Source: Actinomycetota bacterium (GTDB lineage Bacteria; Actinomycetota; Actinomycetes; Actinomycetales; Microbacteriaceae). Taken from it: a stretch of 64,000 bases of DNA. Shown here piece after piece: positions 44,536 to 53,793 of this stretch. Each line of letters opens with the position of its first letter. Position 1 is the stretch's first letter. The DNA lies in NCBI GenBank assembly GCA_020160915.1, contig JAIUPK010000001.1, positions 669,961-733,960 of the forward strand, in the 5' to 3' direction. Below the pieces are notes generated by a model. The model ran no database searches. It was given only the letters and a program-made list of their open reading frames with translations, and was not told the origin of the DNA. A program made the translations under genes and the position numbers.

Positions 44536-45342
44536 ATGCCCATCGGCCAGGTCACCCGCGGAACCACCGGCACCAACCGCCTGCGCCGCATCGACCGGTG
44601 GATCGCGCAGCTGCCGGCACTGAGGCGAGCCGAGTATCCGCTGGTCGTCGACCTCGGGTACGGGGCCAGCGCGACGACCACTCTCGAACTGCACCAGCGG
44701 CTGGCGCGGGTGCGGCCCGACGTCGAGGTCGTCGGACTCGAGATCGAACCGTCGCGGGTGACGGCTGCGATCCCGTTCGCGCGGCCCGGCGTGCAGTTCG
44801 CGGTGGGCGGATTCGAGGTGCCGCTGCCCGGCAGGGGGCGGGATGCCCGGGCCACGGTCATCCGCGCGCTGAATGTTCTGCGGCAGTACGACGAGGCCGA
44901 AGTGCTGCCCGCGTGGCGCCTCATGGTGTCGCGCCTGCAGCCCGACGGACTGCTCGTCGAAGGCACCTGCAACGAGATCGGGCGCATCGCCTCGTGGGTG
45001 GCGGTGGGTGCCGGCGGGCCGGAGTCGTTCACGGTGGCGCTGCATCTGGCGGCGCTGTCGGAGGCGGGCGAGGTTCCGTCGGTGGTCGCCGAGCGTCTGC
45101 CGAAGGTGCTGATCCACCGCAACGTCGACGGCGAGAAGGTGCACTCCTTTCTCATGGAGCTCGACCGGTGGTGGGCGGTGCACGCGCCGCTCGGTGTGTA
45201 CGGAGGGCCACAGCGGTGGCTTGCGACGTGCGGTTCTCTGCGGGATGCGGGGTGGCCGGTTCTCGGCACCCGCGCGCGCTGGCGGCTCGGCGAGCTGACC
45301 GTCGCGTGGGAGGCGGTGGCGCCGCGCGGGTTCGCGTGGTGA
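44536..45342 (+). CDS. Class I SAM-dependent methyltransferase-like protein
   Basis: A 268-residue protein with a Rossmann-type SAM site: VVDLGYGASATTTLEL (motif I), VVGLEIEPSRV (motif II acid) and RALNVLRQYDEAEV. The C-terminal part (RWWAVHAPLGVYGGPQRW) is specific to this actinobacterial family. The methyl acceptor is unknown. ATG 44536 is chosen because upstream codons run through repeats. Confidence 0.75.
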   Translation: MPIGQVTRGTTGTNRLRRIDRWIAQLPALRRAEYPLVVDLGYGASATTTLELHQRLARVRPDVEVVGLEIEPSRVTAAIPFARPGVQFAVGGFEVPLPGRGRDARATVIRALNVLRQYDEAEVLPAWRLMVSRLQPDGLLVEGTCNEIGRIASWVAVGAGGPESFTVALHLAALSEAGEVPSVVAERLPKVLIHRNVDGEKVHSFLMELDRWWAVHAPLGVYGGPQRWLATCGSLRDAGWPVLGTRARWRLGELTVAWEAVAPRGFAW

Positions 45343-45353
45343 GGCGGCCGGCC

Positions 45354-45459
45354 GGTTGAGCGCGCTGGAGCTATGAGCGACGGCCATTTCTGGCCGTCGC
45401 CGCGACGCCAGCGCCGACGACCGTCCCGGGCGTCGGTTGCGCGGCGGCGTATCGAAACC
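45354..45459. repeat. Hairpin repeat B: family 1 ends enclosing a GCGCTGG...CCAGCGC element
   Basis: GGTTGAG (45354-45360) and TATCGAAACC (45450-45459) are family 1 ends. Between them is CGCGCTGGAGCTATG, then a perfect inner hairpin GCGACGGCCA-TTTC-TGGCCGTCGC, then CGACGCCAGCGCCGACGA. The outer parts match the copy at 19496-19555; the inner stem does not. Confidence 0.65.
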
Positions 45460-45469
45460 GCCGCGACCC

Positions 45470-46576
45470 CTACACCTCCGGCAGCAGCTCGCGAGCCTCG
45501 TCGATCGGCATGCCCGACCCGGCCAGCAAATCAACGGCCAACGGGCGCAGCATGAGCACGAGAGCGGCGTCAGTCACGTGGGCATCCGGCATCACGCCTG
45601 CCGGGTCGAGGCGTCGAGCCAGGTCACCGACCAGCGACCGGGACGCGCCCGCGAGCTGCGGGTCGTCCAGCTCCTCATTGAGCAGGCGGATGCCGGTGGC
45701 GATCTGCGTCATCAGCTCGGCCAGGGCCGGCCGGGGCACGCCGTCGCGCACGAGAAACTCGACCCGTCGCGCGACGGACCGCAGGTGACGCGCGGTGAGG
45801 TCCGCGGCGGTCAGCACCCGGGCATCCCGATGCAGTTCGGGCAGGCGGGGGCGCAGCCACGGGGAGATGCGCGACACGGCGATCGCGCTGTCGAGGCTCG
45901 TCGTCCACGCGTCGACCAGCGGCTGGGTGGTACGCAGTCGACTCAACGCGAGCTCGCCGGCACCGGTGTCGGCGTTGCTGAGGCAGTCGATGATTGACTG
46001 CATGCTCTGATCGATCGCCGAGAACAGGATGCGACGGTCCCGGGTGGCGGCGCGCTGCGGGTCCCGCGGGATGAGTGCCGTGGCGAGCAGGGCCACAGCG
46101 CCGCCGATCGCGGCATCCACGGTGCGGACGAACGGACCCCCCTCGGGAATCGGCAGGATCACCACGAGAGCGGACGGCGTAGCCGCCGCCAGCGCGAACG
46201 CCGGGTTCGAGCGCAGCGCCCGACCGACGATGAACACGACGAGCAGCACGACCACCAGCTGCCATAACCCCTTGCCGAGGATGAGCGACATCCCGTCACT
46301 CAGGGCGACGCCCAGAAGAATTCCGATCACCGTCTCGACCACGCGCCGCGGTCGGGCGTCGCGGGTGAAGCCGAGCGAGTTGATGGTGACCGTGACCGCG
46401 AGGATCGGCACCGAGTGGCCGAGGCCGTAGTGGGCGATCGAGTACGCGGCCGCGACGGCGGAAACGATCTGGATGATCGCGGGCAGCGACTCCCACACCC
46501 GTCGGCCGGCCATGCGCACATCCAGGCGCCTGCGCACCTGGCGCTCGAGCTTGCGCAGAGCCGGGGAGTCGGTCAC
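45470..46576 (-). CDS. FUSC-family membrane protein
   Basis: A 368-residue protein. Residues 25-170 hold about six hydrophobic segments of the FUSC/aromatic-acid-exporter type (FTRDARPRRVVETVIGILLGV is the conserved loop), followed by a helical cytoplasmic domain. It is a possible exporter component; the substrate is unknown. GTG 46576 overlaps the stop of ygfZ by four bases. Confidence 0.82.
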   Translation of the reverse strand: MTDSPALRKLERQVRRRLDVRMAGRRVWESLPAIIQIVSAVAAAYSIAHYGLGHSVPILAVTVTINSLGFTRDARPRRVVETVIGILLGVALSDGMSLILGKGLWQLVVVLLVVFIVGRALRSNPAFALAAATPSALVVILPIPEGGPFVRTVDAAIGGAVALLATALIPRDPQRAATRDRRILFSAIDQSMQSIIDCLSNADTGAGELALSRLRTTQPLVDAWTTSLDSAIAVSRISPWLRPRLPELHRDARVLTAADLTARHLRSVARRVEFLVRDGVPRPALAELMTQIATGIRLLNEELDDPQLAGASRSLVGDLARRLDPAGVMPDAHVTDAALVLMLRPLAVDLLAGSGMPIDEARELLPEV

Positions 46577-47760
46577 CGGCGCACGGCGCCCAGTCGCGGC
46601 AATCGGGGAACGTTGGCTTCGGCGCCCGCGTCGGTCGGCACGATGACCTCCTGCGCGGCAGCGACCTGCGCACCGTCGGCGGCGACCACGAGGTCGGCTG
46701 CGGGGTCGACGTTGCGTTTGATCACGGCGAGCGCGATCGGGCCGAGCTCGTGGTGGATCGCGGCCGAGGTGATGCGTCCGACCTCGGTGGACGCGGAGTC
46801 ATCCGCGCTGGGCAGCAGCACCGCGTCGCCGGGCGCGGGCAGCACACCCTCCGACCCGTCGAGGTGCAGCATCACGAGCCGCCGCGGCGGGTGACCGAGG
46901 TTGTGCACCTTGGCGACAGTCTCCTGGCCGCGGTAGCAGCCCTTGTTGAGGTGCACGGCCGAGCGCAGCCAGTCCAGCTCGTGCGGAATCGTCTTCTCGT
47001 CGGCCTCGGTCGACAACCGCGGACGCCACGCCGCGATCCGCAGAGCCTCCAGCGCGAGGGTGCCAGCCGCCGGTACGTCGGCGAGGGATGCCACGGCGGC
47101 GGCATCCGCGCGGTCCACGAGCACCTCGGCATACGTCCAGCCCGCGGCGGGGTGCTGCGCGGGGTGCGCGTACTGGTGGCCGCCGGGGGCGACATCCAGC
47201 CACGGGTCGCGCCAGATCAGGGGGATGCCGTTGGGGGCGGCGGCGGGGATCTGCGACGGGGAGGTCTCGACCAGCTCGACCACCGGAGCGAGCGTGCCGA
47301 ACGTCGCGTAGTCGGCCGAGCGATCGGCGACCTCGACGCGCAGCATGAACCGCATGCGCTCGAGCCAGGCCGCCAGGGGCGCACCCTCGGCACCATCGAC
47401 CAGCAGCCACGCGGTGACCCCGTCGTCGATGACGCGGATGGCGTGCTCGAGACGTCCGGTCGGGTCGAGCAGCAGGGTCTCGGCAGACGCCCCCGCCGCG
47501 AGGCCGGCCAAGGACTGCGACGTCAGCGAGTCGAGCCAGGTGAGGCGATCGGGCCCGGTGACGGTGACGACCGCGCGGTCGGACAGATCGACGATCGCGG
47601 AGCCCGCCGCGAGCTCGCGCTGCTCGCCGAGCGGGTTGCCATAGTGCTGGGGCGGGGAGCCGACCGCGTTGGGGCGGCGGGAGAAGGGGGTGGGAGTCTC
47701 GACAGGCTCGATCACCGGGGCCTCAGCCACCGAAGCCTCGGGCACCGGATCAGTCGACAC
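46573..47760 (-). CDS. ygfZ: YgfZ/GcvT-domain folate-binding protein
   Basis: A 395-residue homologue of the folate-dependent Fe-S cluster repair protein YgfZ. The diagnostic motif KGCYRGQE is intact within LNKGCYRGQETVAKV. Two peptides, VIEPVETP near residue 17 and VVELVETS in the middle, are encoded by family 2 repeats (47696-47716 and 47263-47286), so this protein has been enlarged twice by the same mobile-looking sequence. GTG 47760 overlaps the end of the nitrobindin-like gene by 11 bases. Confidence 0.9.
   Translation of the reverse strand: MSTDPVPEASVAEAPVIEPVETPTPFSRRPNAVGSPPQHYGNPLGEQRELAAGSAIVDLSDRAVVTVTGPDRLTWLDSLTSQSLAGLAAGASAETLLLDPTGRLEHAIRVIDDGVTAWLLVDGAEGAPLAAWLERMRFMLRVEVADRSADYATFGTLAPVVELVETSPSQIPAAAPNGIPLIWRDPWLDVAPGGHQYAHPAQHPAAGWTYAEVLVDRADAAAVASLADVPAAGTLALEALRIAAWRPRLSTEADEKTIPHELDWLRSAVHLNKGCYRGQETVAKVHNLGHPPRRLVMLHLDGSEGVLPAPGDAVLLPSADDSASTEVGRITSAAIHHELGPIALAVIKRNVDPAADLVVAADGAQVAAAQEVIVPTDAGAEANVPRLPRLGAVRR
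47263..47286. repeat. Family 2 repeat inside ygfZ
   Basis: GGTCTCGACCAGCTCGACC followed by ACCGG; the coding strand gives VVELVET. Confidence 0.65.
47696..47716. repeat. Family 2 repeat at the 5' end of ygfZ
   Basis: GTCTCGACAGGCTCGATCAC and following C; the coding strand gives VIEPVET in the N-terminal extension, with related Pro/Glu-rich copies before it. Confidence 0.6.
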
Positions 47761-48346
47761 GAGCGAGCCTGCCCGACGCGTGGGTCTTCAGCTGCTGGCC
47801 GAGGGCCGCGATGTCCCACGCCCACAGCAGGTGCGAGTCGACCAGGCCGTAGAGGCGGGTGGCCGCGGCGTACTCCTTCGCGCTGGCGCTGCGCACGACC
47901 GCATCCGTGGCCAGGTCGATGCGGGCGCCCTTGACCTGGCCCAGGTAGAGCTCGCTCACGCCGTTGGGGTGCACGATCGCCGCCTCGATGTCGAAGCCAC
48001 CGTCGGAGTTGCGCAGAGTCTCGACCGCCGAGGCGGTGGTGAAGGGCTTGTCACCCGTGCCGGCGAGCATGCCAGGCCCCGGGTCGCCCTCCGCAGCGGG
48101 GCGGCTGAGCCGCCAGTAACCCGTCTCGGTGATGTGCGGGGTGAGCGCGTCATCCAGAAGCCAGGCATAGGAGTTGTAGTTGAGGTGCGGCAGGCCGTCG
48201 TGGGTGATGCTGACCCGGTGGCCGAACTCGAGCGTCATGGTCTCGTCGCCGACGCCATAGTGCACGACGCCGGTGCCCTCCCAGACGCCGAGCAGCCACG
48301 AGAGAGGCGCGAGTTCGGCCGGAATATCGGCGTTGAGCGAGATCAT
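47750..48346 (-). CDS. FABP-like heme-binding protein (nitrobindin family)
   Basis: A 198-residue beta-barrel protein. The N-terminal motif LLGVWEGTGVVHYG corresponds to the GxWxGxG signature of nitrobindins, and LPHLNYNSYAWLLDD and TETGYWRL continue the barrel. Nitrobindins bind heme and isomerise peroxynitrite or bind NO. A C-terminal histidine-bearing segment (GLVDSHLLWAWDIAALG) may be the heme ligand. ATG 48346 begins the domain; the longer open frame to 48589 covers the next small gene. Confidence 0.82.
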   Translation of the reverse strand: MISLNADIPAELAPLSWLLGVWEGTGVVHYGVGDETMTLEFGHRVSITHDGLPHLNYNSYAWLLDDALTPHITETGYWRLSRPAAEGDPGPGMLAGTGDKPFTTASAVETLRNSDGGFDIEAAIVHPNGVSELYLGQVKGARIDLATDAVVRSASAKEYAAATRLYGLVDSHLLWAWDIAALGQQLKTHASGRLARVD

Positions 48347-48368
48347 GGTCGCCTCAGGCGCCCAGCGA

Positions 48369-48479
48369 CTAGCGCTGGCCGCGGTACAGGTTGTAAAGCA
48401 CGACGACCGAAACGAACCCGATCGAGAGCGTGGCCAGCAGCAACAGGCCGACGAAGAAGAGCTCAAGGGCGAGAAGCAT
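48369..48479 (-). CDS. 36-residue single-pass membrane protein
   Basis: The peptide MLLALELFFVGLLLLATLSI followed by GFVSVVVLYNLYRGQR is almost entirely one hydrophobic helix with a basic end, i.e. an N-out or N-in anchor with a short RGQR cytoplasmic tail. It lies between two co-oriented genes with 22- and 48-base gaps and is too short for automatic calling. The role is unknown. Confidence 0.55.
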   Translation of the reverse strand: MLLALELFFVGLLLLATLSIGFVSVVVLYNLYRGQR

Positions 48480-48527
48480 GAGTCAATACTATCGGGTGGT
48501 TTCGACCGGCTGTCCCGTGCGATCCAA

Positions 48528-48785
48528 CTAGCCGACCAGCGCGAACACGCCGGAGGCGATGGCCAGCACGACGATCGCGCCGGTGACACTCGCCATGGCG
48601 CGAACCACGAAGCCCTCTTTGCGCTGAATCGCCAGCTGGATGAAGAACGTCACGATGACGGCACCGGCGAGCGCCACTCCGAGCCAGGTCACGCGCGCCT
48701 CGGGTGCGGACGTCAGCCCGATGATCACTGCTGCGGCTACCGCCGCCAGCCACACGGGCACCACACTCCAGATCTGCCACGTCAT
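48528..48785 (-). CDS. Small three-helix membrane protein
   Basis: An 85-residue protein with hydrophobic segments at about 8-25, 33-52 and 63-84 and a QRKEG loop. It heads the operon with the 36-residue membrane protein and nitrobindin-like genes and is divergent from glnR. Function unknown. Confidence 0.75.
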   Translation of the reverse strand: MTWQIWSVVPVWLAAVAAAVIIGLTSAPEARVTWLGVALAGAVIVTFFIQLAIQRKEGFVVRAMASVTGAIVVLAIASGVFALVG

Positions 48786-48837
48786 ACAGTGATCCTAGAG
48801 TGGGTCGTAGACTGTCCCCTACGCACTTGGAGGTCGA

Positions 48838-49536
48838 TTGGCGCAGCTGTTGATCCTTACCTCTGCGGTCGACAGTGAAGTCTTCCCCGCATTGGGGCTC
48901 CTGAGCCACACCACGAAGCAGATACCCGCCTCACCTGCTTCGCTCATCTCCGCGCCCACCTGCGACCTCATATTTGTGGATGCTCGCCAGGATCTCGCCA
49001 GCGCGAAGTCCCTGTGCAAGATCCTCACCACGACGGGCGTGACCGTTCCGCTCATCCTCATCCTCACCGAGGGCGGCCTGACCGCAGTCTCGGCCGACTG
49101 GGGTGTCGATGACGTCATCCTCGCGACCGCCGGTCCCGCCGAAGCGGATGCCCGCATCCGGCTCGCTCTCGGCCGCCAGGCACTCGACTCCTCCAGCTCC
49201 AAGATCCAGGCCTCGGGTGTCGTCATCGACGAGGCCAGCTACTCCGCGAAGGTGCACGGCCGACCGCTCGATCTCACGTTCAAGGAGTTCGAGCTGCTGC
49301 GCTTCCTCGCGACGCACCCGTCGCGGGTGTTCACGCGCGAGCAGCTGCTCAGCGAGGTCTGGGGCTACGACTACTTCGGCGGCACCCGCACGGTCGACGT
49401 GCACGTGCGGCGCCTGCGTGCCAAGCTCGGCGACCTCGAGTCGCTCATCGGCACCGTGCGCAATGTGGGCTACCGCTTCAACGTCTACGACGACGACGCC
49501 GAGCGACTGACGCCGGCTCCCGTAGCCTCGAGCTGA
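48838..49536 (+). CDS. glnR: GlnR-type orphan OmpR-family regulator
   Basis: A 232-residue protein. The N-terminal half is a receiver-like domain that keeps an aspartate at position 48 (LIFVDAR) but lacks the usual acidic pocket, as in GlnR. The C-terminal half is a winged helix ([46 protein letters not shown]). GlnR controls nitrogen assimilation genes in actinobacteria, and the adjacency to mshD matches mycobacteria. TTG 48838 lies eight bases after TTGGAGG. No kinase gene is adjacent. Confidence 0.8.
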   Translation: MAQLLILTSAVDSEVFPALGLLSHTTKQIPASPASLISAPTCDLIFVDARQDLASAKSLCKILTTTGVTVPLILILTEGGLTAVSADWGVDDVILATAGPAEADARIRLALGRQALDSSSSKIQASGVVIDEASYSAKVHGRPLDLTFKEFELLRFLATHPSRVFTREQLLSEVWGYDYFGGTRTVDVHVRRLRAKLGDLESLIGTVRNVGYRFNVYDDDAERLTPAPVASS

Positions 49537-49549
49537 GAGCGCTCCCGCA

Positions 49550-50446
49550 GTGGGGTCGGGTGGTGGGAGCAACGCGGGCAGCGGTGCCGTGGGCGCCCGG
49601 CTCGCGCGGCTGATCGTGCGCGCTCGGGCGGCGGACGGGCATCCGCCGTTCTCTGACGGAGCGCTGGCCGAACTCGCGACCGGCGCGCGCGAGGTCGTGT
49701 GGCTCGATGACGTCGCCGCCGCCGTACGCACGATCACTGGCGCTTCGAGTGCGTCGGCGACCGAGGCCGAGTTCGTCGTCGACCCGGATGCCCGGCGCCA
49801 CGGTCACGGACGCGCCATGCTCCACCGCCTGCTCGTCGACGCCCCGGGTGACCTGCTCGTCTGGGCACACGGCGCCCACCCCGGTGCGCGCCGCCTCGCG
49901 GCCAGCCATGGACTCGAGCCGGTGCGGGAGCTGCTGCATCTGCGCGGGGAGGTCCCCTCCGGCGCCGAGTTCGCTTGGAAGACCCATGCGGCGGGCGAAC
50001 CATTGGCCACCTTGGCGAACTCGGTGCACGGCGACGTGGATGCCCTGCTCGCCGTCAATGCACGGGCGTTTGCCGAGCATCCGGAGCAGGGGCGGCTCAC
50101 GCGTGCCGAGTTCGATGCGCTCGCTGCCGAACCCTGGTTCGACCCGGAAGATGTGCTGCTGGCGTGGGACGGGGACCGGCTTGCGGGGTTCTGCTGGTTG
50201 AAGGTGGAGGGCGGCGGCAGCGGCGAGTTCTACGTGGTCGGGGTCGATCCGGACTACCAGGGGCAGGGATGGGGACGGCGGCTGGTCGAGGCGGGCATGG
50301 CGCGGTTGGCGAGCCGCGGCATCCGCGAGGCCGACCTCTATGTCGAAGCGGACAACGCGCCGGCGCTGCGGCTGTACCGGGAGTTCGGGTTCCGCGAAGA
50401 CAGCATCGACATCCAGTACCGCTGGCGCAGCGACCCCGGCCACTAG
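49550..50446 (+). CDS. mshD: Mycothiol synthase
   Basis: A 298-residue tandem GNAT acetyltransferase. The first domain is degenerate, while the second has the acetyl-CoA motif VGVDPDYQGQGWGRRLVEAG and the terminal ALRLYREFGFREDSIDIQYR. It acetylates Cys-GlcN-Ins, the last step in making mycothiol, the main low-molecular-weight thiol of actinobacteria. It follows glnR by 13 bases; GTG 49550 is the likely start. Confidence 0.92.
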   Translation: MGSGGGSNAGSGAVGARLARLIVRARAADGHPPFSDGALAELATGAREVVWLDDVAAAVRTITGASSASATEAEFVVDPDARRHGHGRAMLHRLLVDAPGDLLVWAHGAHPGARRLAASHGLEPVRELLHLRGEVPSGAEFAWKTHAAGEPLATLANSVHGDVDALLAVNARAFAEHPEQGRLTRAEFDALAAEPWFDPEDVLLAWDGDRLAGFCWLKVEGGGSGEFYVVGVDPDYQGQGWGRRLVEAGMARLASRGIREADLYVEADNAPALRLYREFGFREDSIDIQYRWRSDPGH

Positions 50447-50464
50447 ACCGGCCACTGAGCCCGA

Positions 50465-50486
50465 CTTAACCCCCAGTTCACCATGC
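50465..50486 (+). promoter_or_regulatory. PHO box upstream of ppk
   Basis: CTTAACCCCCA (50465-50475) and GTTCACCATGC (50476-50486) are two 11-bp direct repeats of the actinobacterial PHO-box type. They end 18 bases before the chosen ppk start. Confidence 0.6.
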
Positions 50487-50503
50487 AGTGGCAGGATGAA
50501 CGG

Positions 50504-52684
50504 ATGGACAGTGACCAGAGCCTCGCCGACATCGGGGAGGCGACCGACTCGCTCGACGAGTACGACCTCGACGAGTCGTCGAGCGTCGACGACGGCTCCC
50601 TCGCGCCCGAACGCTACCTCGACCGCGAACTGAGCTGGCTCGCATTCAACCAGCGCGTGCTCGATCTCGCCGAAGACGAGATGCTGCCGCTGCTGGAGCG
50701 CACCAACTTCCTCGCAATCTTCGCGAGCAACCTCGACGAGTTCTTCATGGTGCGCGTCGCCGGCCTGAAGCGCCGCATCGCCACCGGTCTCGCCGTTCCC
50801 ACCAACATCGGCACCCCGCCCGCGCAGGTGCTGGCCGAGGTGAGCGCGAAGGCGCACGAGCTGCAGGAGCGGCACGCGCGAGCGTTCCGCGAGAGCCTCA
50901 AGCCGCAGCTCGACGACGCGGGCATCCACGTGGAGACCTGGGCCGACCTCGGCGAGGCCGACCGGCTGTCGCTCGACGAGATCTTCTCCAGCCAGATCTT
51001 CCCGGTGCTCATGCCGCTCGCCGTCGACCCGGCGCATCCGTTCCCCTATATCTCGGGGCTCAGCCTCAACCTGTCGATCCGGGTGCGCAACCCGAAGTCG
51101 GGCAAGGAGGAGTTCGCGCGGCTGAAGGTTCCCACGAACCTGCCCCGCTTCATCCAGTTGCCGGATGACGCCTCGGGCCGCCTGCGCTACATCCCCCTAG
51201 AAGACCTCATCTCCAACCACCTGGGCGACCTGTTCCCGGGCATGGAGATCATCGCCCACCACGAGTTCCGCGTCACCCGCAACGAAGACGTCGAGGTCGA
51301 GGAGGACGAGAGCGAGAACCTCATCCAGGCTCTCGAGAAGCAGATCCTCAACCGTCGGTTCGGTCCGCCGATCCGTCTCGAGATCACCGATGACATGGAT
51401 GCCGTCACCCTCGGCCTGCTCGTGCGTGAGCTCGACATCACGGAGCAGGAGGTGTACCGGCTTCCCGCACCCCTGGACCTGGGCGGCCTGTTCCAGCTGA
51501 ACCGCATCGATCGACCCGAGCTCAAGTACCCGCGGCACGTGCCGACGACCAGCGTCAACCTGCTGCCGGTGGAGCCGAACGCCGCGCCGGACATCTTCGC
51601 GTCGATCGCCCGGCAGGACGTGCTCGTGCACCACCCGTACGAGTCGTTCTCGACGAGCGTGCAGGCGTTCCTCGAGCAGGCCGCACTCGACCCCAACGTG
51701 CTGGCCATCAAGCAGACGCTCTACCGCACCTCCGGTGACAGCCCCATCGTCGAGGCGCTTATCGCCGCGGCCGAGGCCGGCAAGGCCGTGCTCGCGCTCG
51801 TCGAGATCAAGGCGCGCTTCGACGAGACCGCGAACATCTCGTGGGCGCGCAAGCTGGAGAAGGCCGGCGTTCACGTCGTCTACGGTCTCGTCGGTCTGAA
51901 GACGCACTGCAAGCTCGCCCTCGTGGTGCGGCAGGAGGGTGGCGTGCTGCGCCACTACAGCCACATCGGCACCGGCAACTACAACCCGAAGACCAGCCGC
52001 ATCTACGAAGACCTCGGCCTGTTCACCGCCGATGACCAGGTCGGCAAAGACCTGACACGCCTCTTCAACGAACTCTCCGGCTACGCGATCGAGAAGAAGT
52101 TCAAGCGGTTGCTCGTCGCCCCGCTCCACTTGCGCAACGGTCTGCTCAAGCGCATCAACGCCGAGGCCGCCAACGCGCGTGAGGGTCTTGCGTCGGGCAT
52201 CCGCATCAAACTGAACTCGATCGTCGACGAGGCCATCATCGACGCGCTCTACCGCGCGAGCAACGCGGGCGTTCCCGTTGAACTCGTCGTTCGCGGCATC
52301 TGCGGCCTCAAGCCCGGCCAGCCCGGACTCAGCGAGAACATCAAGGTGCGCTCGATACTCGGGCGCTACCTGGAGCACGCGCGCATCTTCTCGTTCCACA
52401 ACAACGGCGACCCGCAGGTGTTCATCGGCAGCGCCGACATGATGCACCGCAACCTCGACCGTCGCGTTGAGGCACTCGTGCGCCTCACCAGCCCCGACCA
52501 CCTGCGCGAGCTCGACGACCTCTTCGATCTGGCGATGTCGGATGACACGTCCAGCTGGTGGCTCGAACCCGACGGCACCTGGACTCGCCACAACCGCGCG
52601 CAGGACGGCGCTCCCCTTCAGGACATGCAGAATGTACTCATGAAGCAGATCTCCCAGAGGAAGCGCGGCGGAGTGCTGCGGTGA
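50504..52684 (+). CDS. ppk: Polyphosphate kinase 1
   Basis: A 726-residue enzyme that builds polyphosphate from ATP and the reverse. It contains the N-terminal four-helix part ([17 protein letters not shown]), [13 protein letters not shown], the phosphohistidine region [22 protein letters not shown] and [17 protein letters not shown]. An acidic N-terminal extension of about 40 residues precedes the domain. I chose ATG 50504, with AGGA seven bases upstream, because the earlier ATG 50483 falls inside the PHO box. Confidence 0.95.
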   Translation: MDSDQSLADIGEATDSLDEYDLDESSSVDDGSLAPERYLDRELSWLAFNQRVLDLAEDEMLPLLERTNFLAIFASNLDEFFMVRVAGLKRRIATGLAVPTNIGTPPAQVLAEVSAKAHELQERHARAFRESLKPQLDDAGIHVETWADLGEADRLSLDEIFSSQIFPVLMPLAVDPAHPFPYISGLSLNLSIRVRNPKSGKEEFARLKVPTNLPRFIQLPDDASGRLRYIPLEDLISNHLGDLFPGMEIIAHHEFRVTRNEDVEVEEDESENLIQALEKQILNRRFGPPIRLEITDDMDAVTLGLLVRELDITEQEVYRLPAPLDLGGLFQLNRIDRPELKYPRHVPTTSVNLLPVEPNAAPDIFASIARQDVLVHHPYESFSTSVQAFLEQAALDPNVLAIKQTLYRTSGDSPIVEALIAAAEAGKAVLALVEIKARFDETANISWARKLEKAGVHVVYGLVGLKTHCKLALVVRQEGGVLRHYSHIGTGNYNPKTSRIYEDLGLFTADDQVGKDLTRLFNELSGYAIEKKFKRLLVAPLHLRNGLLKRINAEAANAREGLASGIRIKLNSIVDEAIIDALYRASNAGVPVELVVRGICGLKPGQPGLSENIKVRSILGRYLEHARIFSFHNNGDPQVFIGSADMMHRNLDRRVEALVRLTSPDHLRELDDLFDLAMSDDTSSWWLEPDGTWTRHNRAQDGAPLQDMQNVLMKQISQRKRGGVLR

Positions 52685-52694
52685 GTGCCACCGA

Positions 52695-53639
52695 GTGAGC
52701 CCCATAACGCAACCACCTGTGCTGGCTGCAGGCGCCGTCTGCTGGCGCCTCGTCGGAGGAGTGGCGAAGATCCTCGTCGTGCATCGTGACGCGCGGGCCG
52801 ACGTCTCCCTGCCCAAGGGCAAGGTCGACCCCGGCGAAATGCTGCCGCAGACGGCCGTGCGCGAGATCGCCGAGGAGACCGGCCTTGCCGTCAACCTGGG
52901 TGCGCCGCTGGGAACCGTCGAGTACACCCTGCCGAGCGGGCGCGAGAAGGTCGTGCACTACTGGGCGGCCGAGGTCGACGAGCACGCCCTCGAGCTGGCG
53001 AAGTTCACGCCGAACTCGGAGATCGCCTCCCTCGAGTGGCTGCCGATCGACGAGGTTCACGATCGGCTCAGCTACCCGCACGACCGCGAGGTCATCGACC
53101 GCTTCGCAGAACTGCTCATGACGGGCCGGGCCCGCACCTTTGCCATCATCGCCGTGCGCCACGGCAAGGCGGTGCCGCCGGGAGCGTGGGACGGCCCGGA
53201 TTCATCGCGACCGCTCATGCAGCGCGGGGCAGATCAGGCCACGCAGATCGCCGCAGCCATCGCCGCGTACGGACCCACGAAGATCATCTCGAGCACCGCC
53301 GTGCGCTGCCGCTCGACCATCGAACCCCTGTCGCAGCTGACAGCGCTGCCGGTCAAGACTACGGCCGGCATCAGCCAGGACGCGTTCGAACACGGCCAGG
53401 CCACGGTCGAGAAGATCGTGGGCAAGCGACTGCGCAAGCAGAAGACCGTGGTGCTCTGCAGCCACGGTCCGGTTCTGCCGCAGATCGTCGGCGAGGTGGC
53501 GGCGCAGACGAAGTCGGCGGTCACCGCCGACATGCGCCGGTCCGTTTCGCTCGGCACGGGCGACTTCACGGTGCTGCATGTTTCGTGCGAGCATCCGCTC
53601 TCGGGCCTGGTTGCCGTCGAAACCCACAGCCCCGACTGA
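52695..53639 (+). CDS. Nudix hydrolase fused to a histidine phosphatase (MutT1-like)
   Basis: A 314-residue two-domain protein. The Nudix box GKVDPGEMLPQTAVREIAEE is complete (residues about 37-58). The C-terminal domain starts with the histidine-phosphatase motif VRHGKA and ends with a second histidine in LCSHGPVLP. Mycobacterial MutT1 has this architecture and cleans up 8-oxo-(d)GTP and diadenosine polyphosphates in two steps. It lies 10 bases after ppk, so it is probably part of the PHO-controlled operon. Confidence 0.88.
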   Translation: MSPITQPPVLAAGAVCWRLVGGVAKILVVHRDARADVSLPKGKVDPGEMLPQTAVREIAEETGLAVNLGAPLGTVEYTLPSGREKVVHYWAAEVDEHALELAKFTPNSEIASLEWLPIDEVHDRLSYPHDREVIDRFAELLMTGRARTFAIIAVRHGKAVPPGAWDGPDSSRPLMQRGADQATQIAAAIAAYGPTKIISSTAVRCRSTIEPLSQLTALPVKTTAGISQDAFEHGQATVEKIVGKRLRKQKTVVLCSHGPVLPQIVGEVAAQTKSAVTADMRRSVSLGTGDFTVLHVSCEHPLSGLVAVETHSPD

Positions 53640-53672
53640 AACACGCGGCGAACACACGCAGGTGCGCCAGTC

Positions 53673-53705
53673 GTTACGGCGTCGTTCACCTTCCGTTTAC
53701 CTTGC
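53673..53705 (+). promoter_or_regulatory. PHO box upstream of pstS, three 11-bp direct repeats
   Basis: Units start at 53673 (GTTACGGCGTC), 53684 (GTTCACCTTCC) and 53695 (GTTTACCTTGC), a regular 11-base array matching the PhoP/RegX3 consensus. It lies about 90 bases before the pstS start codon. Confidence 0.8.
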
Positions 53706-53793
53706 GGGCCGAGCGTGGTTAACCCCAGTGCTTAGGTTCGTCAGGTGGGTCGCACTGGCCCGCAGTAACAATCACACTTCCGAAGGGTTTAAC

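Noticed and set aside
49478-52927. Very long minus-strand frames opposite mshD and ppk (519 and 576 residues)
   Set aside because: They are antisense shadows of high-GC genes with third-position bias; the translations are His/Arg/Val-rich without any domain.
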